A stretch of DNA of 64,000 nt from JAAXKN01 sp050259615 (GTDB lineage: Bacteria > Bacteroidota > Ignavibacteria > Ignavibacteriales > SURF-24): NCBI GenBank assembly GCA_050259615.1, contig JBLNAZ010000241.1, forward strand, positions 37,442-101,441, written 5' to 3'. Under the pieces are notes generated by a model. It was not told where the DNA came from. It worked only from the letters and a program-made list of their open reading frames with translations, and made no database searches. Below are positions 25,374 through 32,746 of this stretch, piece by piece. A program made the translations under genes and the position numbers. Within the stretch, counting starts at the first letter, position 1; each line of letters opens with the position of its first letter.

Positions 25374-25853
25374 ATGAAAACTATAACTAAGACTTACGAA
25401 TTGTATAGCTTTGACGAGCTATCTTATGAGGCCAAAAAGAAGGCCCTGAACGATAATTATGCAATCAATGTAGAATGGGACTGGTGGCAGACTACTTACG
25501 AAGACGCTGATAACGTCGGCCTCAAAATTTCAGGGTTCGATATTGGCCGTGGCCGCTGCTGCAATATGAGTTTCAAAAGCTGGGCCATTGACACAGCAGA
25601 GTCTATCCTGCAAGAGCACGGCGAAGTATGCGACACTTATAAATACGCGAAGGCTTATAAAGAGGCTTATGACAAAAACAACGGCGAAGACCTTGACGAG
25701 CTTGACGCTGAATTCTTAAACAACCTTGCCTACTGCTATCTTGTCATGCTGCGCGAAGAGTACAGTTATCAGACCAGTGAGGAAGGTATTAGAGACACTT
25801 TTGAAGCCAACGAATATACTTTTTTGGAAGACGGAACAATGTTTAATGAATAG
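25374..25853 (+). CDS. Phage-type conserved protein, 159 aa
   Basis: The opening KTYELYSFDELSYEAKKKALNDNYAINVEWDWWQTTYEDADNVGLKISGFDIGRG follows a pattern known from many phage and plasmid proteins ('f-x-y-d-ELs-x-x-AK-x-x-A...WW...-yeD-x-x-x-g-lki-x-x-FD-x-x-rg'). Their function is unknown to me. Acidic overall, which would fit a DNA-mimic role, but that is speculation. Confidence 0.65.
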   Translation: MKTITKTYELYSFDELSYEAKKKALNDNYAINVEWDWWQTTYEDADNVGLKISGFDIGRGRCCNMSFKSWAIDTAESILQEHGEVCDTYKYAKAYKEAYDKNNGEDLDELDAEFLNNLAYCYLVMLREEYSYQTSEEGIRDTFEANEYTFLEDGTMFNE

Positions 25854-25867
25854 AAGGAATTTAAGCC

Positions 25868-26056
25868 ATGTATTACTACATAGTGACGGACACCATAACG
25901 GGCAAAAGCAGAGTTTATGACCGTGACGACCTGCTGTATATATATTATAACGAGCCGGAAGTATTGGAGGCTTTGACAGAAATTGCTTTAAGTTTCACTT
26001 TTTCGCTTGCAATTCACAAGAGAAAATCTGTTAATTTAATATTCGAATTACTCTAA
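25868..26056 (+). CDS. Hypothetical protein, 62 aa
   Basis: Starts 14 nt after the previous gene. Tyr- and Asp-rich N-terminus (YYYIVTDTITGKSRVYDRDDLLYIYYN) and a hydrophobic C-terminal half. Weak evidence apart from position between two better-supported genes. Confidence 0.45.
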   Translation: MYYYIVTDTITGKSRVYDRDDLLYIYYNEPEVLEALTEIALSFTFSLAIHKRKSVNLIFELL

Positions 26057-26065
26057 GGTGAAATT

Positions 26066-26320
26066 ATGCCGACCAAAATAATAGACAAAGAGTTCTATAC
26101 CGTGCCTGAAATCGCTTCATTACTCGACCAGTCACGCAGTATGATAGTAACCGATATTAGAAACGGGCGCTTAGTGCCGGAACCGGAAAAGATAGGCAAA
26201 AACTACATTATTTCACGCGACGAGGTTGAAAAGTATTTCAGACTTAAAATATCCCTGCGCTATAGGGACAAAGGAAAGAAACCGAAGAAGAAACCGGGGC
26301 CCAAGCCCAAACAGAGTTGA
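26066..26320 (+). CDS. Excisionase-like HTH protein, 84 aa
   Basis: FYTVPEIASLLDQSRSMIVTDIRNGRLVPEPEKIGKNYIISRDEVEKYF (residues 10-58) is a MerR-type helix-turn-helix of the excisionase family. It ends in a Lys/Pro-rich basic tail (KKPKKKPGPKPK) like an AT-hook. It may act as an excisionase or as a regulator of the plus-strand operon, whose last gene it is. A second protein of this type lies at 34680-34904. Confidence 0.75.
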   Translation: MPTKIIDKEFYTVPEIASLLDQSRSMIVTDIRNGRLVPEPEKIGKNYIISRDEVEKYFRLKISLRYRDKGKKPKKKPGPKPKQS

Positions 26321-26342
26321 CGATATGTTAAATCTTATTACA

Positions 26343-26389
26343 ATAGGCTGCTGGCATAATTCAGAAATGAATCAAATCCAGCAGCCTAT
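26343..26389. terminator. Hairpin between converging operons
   Basis: ATAGGCTGCTGG (26343-26354) pairs perfectly with CCAGCAGCCTAT (26378-26389) around a 23-nt loop. It sits between the end of the plus-strand RadC operon and the end of the minus-strand early operon. The plus-strand side is followed by only a weak T-rich run, while TTTTTTT appears further right at 26441-26448. Probably a bidirectional transcription stop. Confidence 0.6.
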
Positions 26390-26446
26390 ATCTTTATACT
26401 CCCCTTTTAACCACGGGCCTCTAATGAATAAATAGGGCCTGTTTTT

Positions 26447-26860
26447 TTACTTCCATAATTCAATTAAAATTTTGAGTAATCTATGGGTTTCATTGTTCTG
26501 CACAATGAGGTTATTCATGCGCTCGGCTATTGTTTTTTCCAGCAGCAGGTATGTACGAGTTGTATTTTGAGCCAATGTTAGGGTATAGCTTTTAAGCCCT
26601 TCAAGCTGCGGCTGGCATTTTACAGACGTGCGTATTTCTTTCAGGAGGGTTTTTATTTCCTTCAAAGTTTCCAGCATACCGTCTTCCGGCCAGCTAAACT
26701 TCCGGCCCTGCGGCTGCGTCATTGTAATAGCCGTTGATGCTGCCAAGTCCTGCAGGGCCTTATCCACTGAACGCTGATATTTCTTCCTGGGAGCAGTTTT
26801 TTTTGCAGCAATTTTCTTTTTTGGTGTAACTTGCTTCTTTACTGCTTTAATAGTCTTCAT
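26447..26860 (-). CDS. Lys-rich N-terminus plus coiled-coil protein, 137 aa
   Basis: Residues 1-31 are almost all Lys/Ala/Pro (KKQVTPKKKIAAKKTAPRKKYQRS), like a histone H1-type tail. The rest is a helical region with heptad-like Leu/Ile spacing (MLETLKEIKTLLKEIRTSV and later TIAERMNNLIVQNNETHRLLKILIELW). Likely binds DNA non-specifically through its tail and self-associates. Last gene of the minus-strand early operon. No named family. Confidence 0.6.
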   Translation of the reverse strand: MKTIKAVKKQVTPKKKIAAKKTAPRKKYQRSVDKALQDLAASTAITMTQPQGRKFSWPEDGMLETLKEIKTLLKEIRTSVKCQPQLEGLKSYTLTLAQNTTRTYLLLEKTIAERMNNLIVQNNETHRLLKILIELWK

Positions 26861-26872
26861 AGTTTGCTCCTT

Positions 26873-27223
26873 TTAACTGGCTTTTAGGCCAGCATATTGT
26901 TTTGGAATCCGTGTCTGATAATACTTCTGTAGCCTTAACTGGTTATAATGCGTCGGGCAAAGCCTACGACCGCGCATTACTTCTTCCTGGCAGCCTTCGA
27001 CCCTGCAATGGGGTTCCCCGTTCTTCTCCCGTGTATATGCCGGGATATGATACCAGCAGGTATCTTGCTTAAAAGAGTCAAAGGAGAAACAAGCGGTATA
27101 TCTTGTATGTACGCGCTGATTTTTGTAGGGGCCTTCATCTTCGATTTCCGTGACCTGGTAAATCTCGGTGCCTCCACACCTGGGACACACTGTCCCAACT
27201 ACCCTTACCTTTATTTCCTTCAT
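26873..27223 (-). CDS. Zinc-binding small protein, 116 aa
   Basis: Has CPRCGG (residues 13-18) and a second Cys/His group (HCRVEGCQEEVMRGRRLCPTHY, about 72-93). Starts at ATG 27223 with AAGGG 8 nt upstream. It overlaps the end of the 166-residue gene by 89 nt, an unusually long overlap for this operon. No family recognised. Confidence 0.6.
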   Translation of the reverse strand: MKEIKVRVVGTVCPRCGGTEIYQVTEIEDEGPYKNQRVHTRYTACFSFDSFKQDTCWYHIPAYTREKNGEPHCRVEGCQEEVMRGRRLCPTHYNQLRLQKYYQTRIPKQYAGLKAS

Positions 27224-27635
27224 TGTAATCGCCCTTATTCATAGTTTTCTTGACTTTTATATCTGCAAAGCATTTAACTATATCCACAAAGTAGTCGTTA
27301 GAGTTTAAGTAGCCGCCGTTTAAGACAATGTTTCTTACTCCACTGTAGCTTCTGTTCTCGGAAAGACGGTCTAAAGCCTCCGTCTGCGTTAGACCCCGGC
27401 GCCTTAAGAGCCTGTACTGGGCCTTAATCTCTGCGTGCTCACTTATTGTCTTAAGGCGCTGGTGCATCTTTGAGCCTGAATTCCTTCCGGTAGGATAAAA
27501 AACCATTTTAACAAGTTTAAGCATTAGCCCCAGGTATTCAGCAGGGACGGCTTCCCCTTCAAGCTCCGGGAATAAGTCCGGGGCCTCTAAATGGAAGTAG
27601 CCGTATAAGTCCTGCATTGCCTGTTTGTAAGTCAT
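27135..27635 (-). CDS. Hypothetical protein, 166 aa
   Basis: The N-terminus is helical (TYKQAMQDLYGYFHLEAPDLFPELEGEAVPAEYLGLMLKLVKMVF) and the middle has an Arg-rich helix pair (IKAQYRLLRRRGLTQTEALDRLSENRSYSGVRNIVLNG) that could be a DNA-binding helix-turn-helix. Starts at an ATGA junction with the 54-residue gene. The last 29 codons run inside the next gene in another frame, so the true C-terminus may be shorter or altered by a frameshift. No family recognised. Confidence 0.55.
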   Translation of the reverse strand: MTYKQAMQDLYGYFHLEAPDLFPELEGEAVPAEYLGLMLKLVKMVFYPTGRNSGSKMHQRLKTISEHAEIKAQYRLLRRRGLTQTEALDRLSENRSYSGVRNIVLNGGYLNSNDYFVDIVKCFADIKVKKTMNKGDYNEGNKGKGSWDSVSQVWRHRDLPGHGNRR

Positions 27636-27796
27636 TTTGCAGCCTCGGTATTGACCAGCCTATACTTTTTATCGCTCCTGGCTGCCTTTGCATTTACCTC
27701 TAACTTTTCCAGGAACTTTTGAGCTTCAAAGTAGTCCAGCTTTTTAGTTAAAATGACGTCGTGCTGGTCTGTTATTACCCACTTCTTAATTGCCAT
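27632..27796 (-). CDS. Small hypothetical protein, 54 aa
   Basis: An ATG at 27796 opens a 54-codon frame ending in TGA at 27634-27632, which shares bases with the next start codon (ATGA). The start overlaps the previous gene by 11 nt. The sequence (MAIKKWVITDQHDVILT... then FEAQKFLEKLEV) is a short alpha/beta unit. Its overlaps at both ends make it a credible operon member. Confidence 0.6.
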   Translation of the reverse strand: MAIKKWVITDQHDVILTKKLDYFEAQKFLEKLEVNAKAARSDKKYRLVNTEAAK

Positions 27797-28016
27797 AACG
27801 CCCCCAAACCTTCAACTTATGCTGCAAGTCCATTGCTGCAGCACGGGCCATTCCTTTAGTCCTGAACATATTCCGGGCTCTCATAAGCTCATGGTCTGTG
27901 TCGTCGTTAAGATACAGAGCCCAGTCAACGTGGAACTTGCCGCACTGTAGGTGTACAAACCAGAACTTCTGGTGCATACAGGGTTTCCACGGCTTTTTAA
28001 TCGCATCTTTTGACAT
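27786..28016 (-). CDS. Hypothetical protein, 76 aa
   Basis: The frame also allows a GTG start at 28025, but ATG 28016 with AAGGTG upstream is preferred. Basic, with aromatic residues (HQKFWFVHLQCGKFHVDWALYLN) and an Arg/Met-rich C-terminus. Overlaps the GIY-YIG gene at its start. No family recognised. Confidence 0.5.
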   Translation of the reverse strand: MSKDAIKKPWKPCMHQKFWFVHLQCGKFHVDWALYLNDDTDHELMRARNMFRTKGMARAAAMDLQHKLKVWGRYGN

Positions 28017-28293
28017 TTTCTTCACCTTGATAATTTATTTTTACCTCTTTACCATTGCAGTAGGGGCAGAAACGCTTTACATTTTTCTGGCGTTTCAGTT
28101 GGTGCTCAACCTGTCTGTTACCCTGAAAAAGCCTGGCTAAGTAAACCTGTATGCCGCTTTCTATGACTGCACGGACTAAGGGATTTCCCTGGCCAGATAA
28201 ATGCTCTTTCATGCGGCGCTGTACGTCATTGGTGTAGCCTACATAGTGACGGGCACGGCAGTAGTTATCCTGGAAGTGCAATAGATATACCAT
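27997..28293 (-). CDS. GIY-YIG domain nuclease, 98 aa
   Basis: VYLLHFQDNYCRARHYVGYTNDVQRRMKEHLSGQGNPLVRAV (residues 2-43) carries the GIY-YIG signature in the form YLL...HYVGYT, the conserved Arg (QRRMKEH) and the usual helix. It ends with a CPYCNG motif of the zinc-ribbon type. Small stand-alone GIY-YIG proteins are common in phages and may cut DNA at branched or specific sites. Confidence 0.75.
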   Translation of the reverse strand: MVYLLHFQDNYCRARHYVGYTNDVQRRMKEHLSGQGNPLVRAVIESGIQVYLARLFQGNRQVEHQLKRQKNVKRFCPYCNGKEVKINYQGEENVKRCD

Positions 28294-29075
28294 TACTTCC
28301 TCCCTGCAGCTTCTTTTATGTATTTGTCCGGTATCAAGTCTGCAAAGGCTTCTGTCTGCCCGTAGTATGCAATCATCTGTGTGGGGCTCTCACCGTCGGG
28401 CAGCACACCGTCGGCCACCAGGAGATTTACCAGGTAAATCCTTTGGTTATCTGTCAGCTTTTTAATCTCCTTTTTCCTCCGGGCCACAATATCCTTAAGT
28501 ACCTTCTTTTCAGCTTCGACCGCATCATCAAAGGCTTGTCTTCTCTCGACGTCATAGATTGTAACAAGCTGCTCACTGGCGTATGCTGCTGCAGCTATGA
28601 GCTCGTCATGGTTCAAAGCGTAGCCCCTTTGGTGCAGGTCAAAGTATGCTTTCCCCTTATAGATAAGCCTTTCGGTCTCTTCTTTCAGCTTCATGCGGTA
28701 CTCTGTCTCACTGTAGAACGCTTCACCTTCCATAAAGTCATGGAGGTCAATTTTCCCGAACTTCTTACCCTTTGCGACCTTGTTTATCTGCTCTTCAAAT
28801 TTCTTTGCCGTCCAGCCCAGGCGCAGGAATTCAATGTACCAGAGCTCCAATGTAATAGGCGGTATCTGGTCGCGCTTTAAGCCTTCCAGCTTTGCCATTG
28901 ACTGCAGATAAGTCATATAGGATAAGTCTGTTCTGTAATAAGCCTGTACGTCACTTTCATCTACGATAAAGGCCGGAATCCTTTCACCTGTGCCCTTTCT
29001 GACTATATTCGTAGAGGGCATTGTACTTTTCCGTGTCAATTCCTTCGTCGCGTCTTCTATAACCTGTCCCAGCAT
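28293..29075 (-). CDS. Hypothetical replication-region protein, about 260 aa
   Basis: The frame is open from 29132. AAAAGGA lies about 10 nt before ATG 29075, so I choose this start; ATG 29093 is the alternative. The protein is almost all helical and charged, with long Lys/Glu segments (about 100-230). No Walker motif is present, so it is not a DnaC-type loader. It overlaps the O-like gene and the GIY-YIG gene and probably works with the replication proteins. No family recognised. Confidence 0.55.
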   Translation of the reverse strand: MLGQVIEDATKELTRKSTMPSTNIVRKGTGERIPAFIVDESDVQAYYRTDLSYMTYLQSMAKLEGLKRDQIPPITLELWYIEFLRLGWTAKKFEEQINKVAKGKKFGKIDLHDFMEGEAFYSETEYRMKLKEETERLIYKGKAYFDLHQRGYALNHDELIAAAAYASEQLVTIYDVERRQAFDDAVEAEKKVLKDIVARRKKEIKKLTDNQRIYLVNLLVADGVLPDGESPTQMIAYYGQTEAFADLIPDKYIKEAAGRK

Positions 29076-29706
29076 TTGCACTTTGTCCTTTTCCATTTCC
29101 AATTCCCATAAGTTGATTGTACATTTCATCATTTAATGCGTAGCGTTCCATGTATGCCTTCCAGCTTGCTATCGGGTGCCCGTTGCCGTTTGTCCAGCCC
29201 TGCCCTTCCATTTTAAGCCAGAATAGTTCACCAAATTTCTCCGGCTTGTTGAAGAAAAGAGCCATTTGTATGCAGTCTTCCTTTGTGGGGTGTGATTTTT
29301 CTTTCCTGACCGGGGCTGGCAGCATAGACTGTGGTGCCTCTGCGCCCTGCTCCACTTCGCGCGTGGCCTCCTGGTCAACCGTCAGTATTGCACCAGTAGC
29401 CCATTCTTTTATATCGTTTATACCGATATGTCTCGATTTCCTTTTGTCTGCTTCCTGGTAAACCTTCACTATATTGCGGTCAATTAAGTCCTGCAGCACT
29501 TTGGATATATTACCTTTGTCCAGCTTTGTATATTTTGCCAGGGTCTTTAAGGACAAAGGCGCAGACTGCTTTTGGAATCCCCAGGTAAATCGGTATATGG
29601 CCATGACTACCGCCAGGTCACGTCCGTGGCACTCCTGGCAGGCAGCCATGATAAAATCGTTTTGTACCATTGTGAAATTTCCAAAGTTTTTTACGTTCGT
29701 TGTCAT
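28984..29706 (-). CDS. Phage O-like replication protein, 240 aa
   Basis: The N-terminal 100 residues (FTMVQNDFIMAACQECHGRDLAVVMAIYRFTWGFQKQSAPLSLKTLAKYTKLDKGNISKVLQDLIDRNIV) form the winged-helix domain of phage replication protein O, which binds the origin. The linker is Glu/Pro-rich. The C-terminal region has FGELFWLKMEGQGWTNGNGHPIASWKAYM, a pattern seen in DnaT/primosome-type partners. It overlaps the next gene by 4 nt. Confidence 0.8.
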   Translation of the reverse strand: MTTNVKNFGNFTMVQNDFIMAACQECHGRDLAVVMAIYRFTWGFQKQSAPLSLKTLAKYTKLDKGNISKVLQDLIDRNIVKVYQEADKRKSRHIGINDIKEWATGAILTVDQEATREVEQGAEAPQSMLPAPVRKEKSHPTKEDCIQMALFFNKPEKFGELFWLKMEGQGWTNGNGHPIASWKAYMERYALNDEMYNQLMGIGNGKGQSANAGTGYRRRDEGIDTEKYNALYEYSQKGHR

Positions 29707-29996
29707 ACAATTTCCCTGTAGTCTATTGCCCTTAAAATTTCTTCCACGGTCTCAACCGTTATAATGAAACCATAGAACGTGGCTTGAAACAGCGCCTCGT
29801 CTTTCGTTAGTTTTCTTTTCCAGACGGGTTGCTTTGGGTCTTTAAGCTCAAAGAGGAAATTGCGTTTATTATAACCTACCAGAACGTCGCCCATGCCGTG
29901 CCCGAAGTCTGCAATGTCTATGACGCTAATTTTAGGGTAGCACCGCAGGCGTTTGACAACTTCTGCATGGTTTCCGTCTCTTCTCTTTCTTTGCAT
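29703..29996 (-). CDS. PD-(D/E)XK (VRR-NUC-like) nuclease candidate, 97 aa
   Basis: GMGDVLVGYNKRNFLFELKDP (residues 34-54) supplies the spaced Asp, Glu and Lys of a PD-(D/E)XK active site (D37, E50, K52 by my count). KRKLTKDEALFQATFYGFIITVETVEEILRAI matches the Holliday-junction-resolvase/VRR-NUC tail with its 'Q-x-x-f' helix. The start overlaps the preceding gene by 79 nt but has a GAGG site 7 nt upstream. It probably processes DNA during recombination with the RecT-like protein. Confidence 0.7.
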   Translation of the reverse strand: MQRKRRDGNHAEVVKRLRCYPKISVIDIADFGHGMGDVLVGYNKRNFLFELKDPKQPVWKRKLTKDEALFQATFYGFIITVETVEEILRAIDYREIV

Positions 29997-30223
29997 CTTG
30001 CGGCCTCATAGTGTCTTAATAACTGTGCTTCAAGGTTTCTAAGAGCATGGATAAAAGGCATGGGGTCTTTATCACGGTAGTATTGCTTGTAAACCGTTTC
30101 AAAGTGCATCTTGCCAGCCCTGTCCTTAATCACTTCCCCGTCCTGGTTATAGATTTCGAGAACGAGACGCTCTTCGTTCATGCCGTAGTTTGCAATGGTG
30201 TGAATAAACAATCTCGGTATCAT
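29918..30223 (-). CDS. Hypothetical protein, 101 aa
   Basis: N-terminal beta strands (MIPRLFIHTIANYGMNEERLVLEIYNQDGEVI) and a charged helical centre (DKDPMPFIHALRNLEAQLLRHYEAARCKEREETETM). It overlaps the nuclease gene by 79 nt. No family recognised. Confidence 0.5.
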   Translation of the reverse strand: MIPRLFIHTIANYGMNEERLVLEIYNQDGEVIKDRAGKMHFETVYKQYYRDKDPMPFIHALRNLEAQLLRHYEAARCKEREETETMQKLSNACGATLKLAS

Positions 30224-30720
30224 GCTACGCCCTCCTTTATCTGTTCAAGCGTAGTCACCAATGTTTCTGCTTCCTCTTTTTTCTTAAAGACCAAATTGCT
30301 TTTAAGCAGGGCCAGGTCTGTCATGCCGCCGAACCATATACGGCTTATGACGACGTAGCCCAAAGTGGCTGCAAATCCCAAAGTGTAATAAACCTGGTCA
30401 CGTTTGGGATTGAACTTAGGAACATACTTTTTTAACTTTTCCATTTTCTCTAATCCCCGTTCAGCTTTAGTTGGATAATGCTTTTGAACAGGAGGCACGA
30501 ACTTAAGGCCCTCTATAAAGTCCTTCGTCTTTTTAATCCACTGTTCGGCGTCCTGGGACGTTTCGAAAACCAAATTTGTGTATAAGAGCTCTCTGTCAGT
30601 CCAAGTGTCCTGCCAGGTCTTAGGTACTATGTAGAACCCCCTTTTGGGCTCGGCGGTCACAGTGTAAAACGTGCCGCCGACCTCTGGACACCACTTATCC
30701 TTGAACTTGTGGCTTTGCAT
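30220..30720 (-). CDS. Internally duplicated small protein, 166 aa
   Basis: The frame opens further upstream (a TTG at 30759), but ATG 30720 reduces the overlap with the previous gene. Two related segments of about 40 residues are visible, each with a Trp, an Asp and a Leu/Asn-Leu-Val-Phe block: WQDTWTDRELLYTNLVFETSQDAEQWI and WFGGMTDLALLKSNLVFKKKEEAETLV. This suggests an ancient tandem duplication of a beta-alpha unit. No named family. Confidence 0.55.
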   Translation of the reverse strand: MQSHKFKDKWCPEVGGTFYTVTAEPKRGFYIVPKTWQDTWTDRELLYTNLVFETSQDAEQWIKKTKDFIEGLKFVPPVQKHYPTKAERGLEKMEKLKKYVPKFNPKRDQVYYTLGFAATLGYVVISRIWFGGMTDLALLKSNLVFKKKEEAETLVTTLEQIKEGVA

Positions 30721-31054
30721 GAACCTTAAGCCAATTTTGGTGGTTTTTGAATTTTTCAAGGTTATGCTGCCTTTTCTTCTGTGCCTTCGTAAGAGCCGTC
30801 ACGGGCGTAGCCTTCATGGGGGTCTCAAAAGGTCTTAAGGCCGTGAAAGTCCCGAAGGGTTTTATTGCCGTCGGGTAATGCCTAATAGGGCTGTAGTTTA
30901 CTTTTGGAGTCCCTTTAGGTGGATTTAAGGCAGCCCGGCGCTCCTGCTCTGCCTTATGCTCAATCTGCTCGTCGCTAAGGTCGGGCCTGGTCAGCTTTAA
31001 GAACTTCCTTAAAGACTGTATGAAGGTGGTTTTTTTCGTTGAGTTACGCTGCAT
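30695..31054 (-). CDS. Hypothetical basic protein, 119 aa
   Basis: Rich in Lys, Arg and Pro, with a DLSDEQIEHKAEQERRAALNPP segment near residues 26-48. Likely partly disordered. Overlaps the previous gene by 11 nt. No family recognised. Confidence 0.45.
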   Translation of the reverse strand: MQRNSTKKTTFIQSLRKFLKLTRPDLSDEQIEHKAEQERRAALNPPKGTPKVNYSPIRHYPTAIKPFGTFTALRPFETPMKATPVTALTKAQKKRQHNLEKFKNHQNWLKVHAKPQVQG

Positions 31055-31331
31055 TGTCTTTCTCCTGCTCTTCGACTACTGCCTTAATCTCATGCTCCAT
31101 GATTTCAAGGTACTGGTCAGTCTTTGCGCTGGCGGTCAGCATGAGGGAGAGGAAATTGACTTCGCCTATGTACTTTTCCGAAAGAAGGACAAAAAATAAA
31201 ACCTGGATTAAATGCACACTGTCTTCATCTGTCATTTTGGAGCCCATGAGAACTTTAAGCATAAGGTCAGAGCAAATATTATAACTCTGGCTTTCCTGGG
31301 CTCCTGTAGTCGTTTCATTTACTGTAGTCAT
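31044..31331 (-). CDS. Hypothetical protein, 95 aa
   Basis: Mostly helical with a hydrophobic middle (SVHLIQVLFFVLLSEKYIGEVNFLSLML), not long enough to be a confident membrane segment. Starts 32 nt after the RecT-like gene. No family recognised. Confidence 0.5.
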   Translation of the reverse strand: MTTVNETTTGAQESQSYNICSDLMLKVLMGSKMTDEDSVHLIQVLFFVLLSEKYIGEVNFLSLMLTASAKTDQYLEIMEHEIKAVVEEQEKDNAA

Positions 31332-31362
31332 TATAGTAGCCTTAATTATTGTTAAATGTTAA

Positions 31363-32463
31363 TTATGCACTCACGTTCCACTTCTCACCTTTTTCTTCCA
31401 GGGCGCGGAAGAGCTTCTGTCTGGTTTCCAGGCTGGCCCCTGACATTTGTATTTTCTGCAGGAGCGCGGCTTCCTGTGTCCAGTAGTCGGCAGCGTTGTC
31501 TATAGACTGTATCTGCTGCATGATTTCCTGGCACTTCTTTTCACCGTTTCTTACTAAGTCCTTTATCTCGGCCTTTCTCTGTGATAAGTATTTGAGGTAT
31601 AAGTTTTTCTTATCATTTGGTATGCGGTTAAAGAGTTCTAAGAGCTCGTCCGTTGTTGCGGCCTTTGCAATCATACTAACAACGTCAGAGTCAACCTGGA
31701 CTGCCTTCGGTTCTTCTTTAGGAATCTCCGGCATTGTAGGAGCAGGTGTTTCCACCGTCTTCGGCTCTTCCACGGCCTCTGGCTCCGGGGTCTTAACTGG
31801 TTCAACGGGGTCGGAGGTTATAGCGTCGTAGTAGGCACTTCTGGCGTTCGGTTTTACCGCAGGAGGCGTCGTTTCAATTATTTCAACGTTGCCTACTTCA
31901 TCAACTACCACGGGAGTATTATCAATCGAAGCTATTTCTTCCGGCAGGTACAGTCCACTTAAGAGTTCCGGGAATACTGTTCTGGCGCAGTTTGCTACTG
32001 CTCTCCACTTAAGCATTGTCTTTGTATATTTTTTCCAAATATCCTTACTCGTAAGCCCTGCAGCCTGGGCGTCTTTCAAGGTAAACTTCTCGGTATGTTC
32101 CAGTTCATAGTCTTTCCTGGCCATAGTGACCGTGCAGTAGGTATCGGTTGAATCAAATACCATTTTCTTGCACTTGCCGCTGCGGTTAATAAGAGCCAGG
32201 AGCAAATTGCCCTGCATTGTGGGCTTGTTGTTGATGATAGCTATACTTGAAACGCCTTCCATTAAGGGTATATTGAGCTCCTGGCATTTGAACATAGTGA
32301 CCATTAACTTTTCCCAGGTATTGTATGACGGAGGCATGAATCCACTCTTTAACATAATTTCAGCCACCTGCTTTTTCTGCTCTAAGTTTGAAACTAAACT
32401 CGTAATGAAGTCCTGACGCTGCAGGCTCCCATTTGTATCTTCGCGTTTAATTAAATCCGCCAT
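31363..32463 (-). CDS. RecT-like single-strand annealing protein, 366 aa
   Basis: The first 185 residues follow the RecT/Bet-type pairing domain: MLKSGFMPPSYNTWEKLMVTMFKCQELNIPLMEGVSSIAIINNKPTMQGNLLLALI, then DAQAAGLTSKDIWKKYTKTMLKWRAVANCARTVFPELLSGLYLPEEI. A Pro/Glu-rich linker (about 190-260) leads to a helical C-terminal domain. It would anneal complementary single strands during phage recombination. The PD-(D/E)XK protein downstream and the Gp157-like protein upstream are plausible partners. Confidence 0.82.
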   Translation of the reverse strand: MADLIKREDTNGSLQRQDFITSLVSNLEQKKQVAEIMLKSGFMPPSYNTWEKLMVTMFKCQELNIPLMEGVSSIAIINNKPTMQGNLLLALINRSGKCKKMVFDSTDTYCTVTMARKDYELEHTEKFTLKDAQAAGLTSKDIWKKYTKTMLKWRAVANCARTVFPELLSGLYLPEEIASIDNTPVVVDEVGNVEIIETTPPAVKPNARSAYYDAITSDPVEPVKTPEPEAVEEPKTVETPAPTMPEIPKEEPKAVQVDSDVVSMIAKAATTDELLELFNRIPNDKKNLYLKYLSQRKAEIKDLVRNGEKKCQEIMQQIQSIDNAADYWTQEAALLQKIQMSGASLETRQKLFRALEEKGEKWNVSA

Positions 32464-32746
32464 TTTTTTCCCTTTTATAGTTTAATATTGCCTCGGCCTC
32501 TTCATTGATTATGTTCTCCAAGTCGTGTCTTAAGCCGCGAAGCGCGACTATGGCAATATGAACGTCAGTGTATGCGTCCAGGGGCGTTGCGTCCATGTTG
32601 TGCCCCAGGGATAAAAGCAGTTCACCGATAAGCATGGTCTTCTCCCCCAGTGTATAGTCATGCCGGGGGAAGACCTGCTGGTAACGACCGAACAACCCTT
32701 CCAGGAATTCGATTGCGACTGCTGGGTTAAGATTAACTTTGTCCAT
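32447..32746 (-). CDS. Hypothetical protein, 99 aa
   Basis: The frame extends upstream, but an AGGAG/AAGGA site and the overlap with the previous gene favour ATG 32746. Helical, with LEGLFGRYQQVFPRHDYTLGEKTMLIGELLLSLGHNMD as its centre. Overlaps RecT by 17 nt. No family recognised. Confidence 0.55.
   Translation of the reverse strand: MDKVNLNPAVAIEFLEGLFGRYQQVFPRHDYTLGEKTMLIGELLLSLGHNMDATPLDAYTDVHIAIVALRGLRHDLENIINEEAEAILNYKREKNGGFN

Noticed and set aside
1..30810. CGTCACGGGCG found near 1, 6481 and 30797
   Set aside because: Two occurrences encode an Ala-Arg-Asp segment in minus-strand genes and the third a different peptide; an 11-base match in unrelated coding contexts looks like chance.
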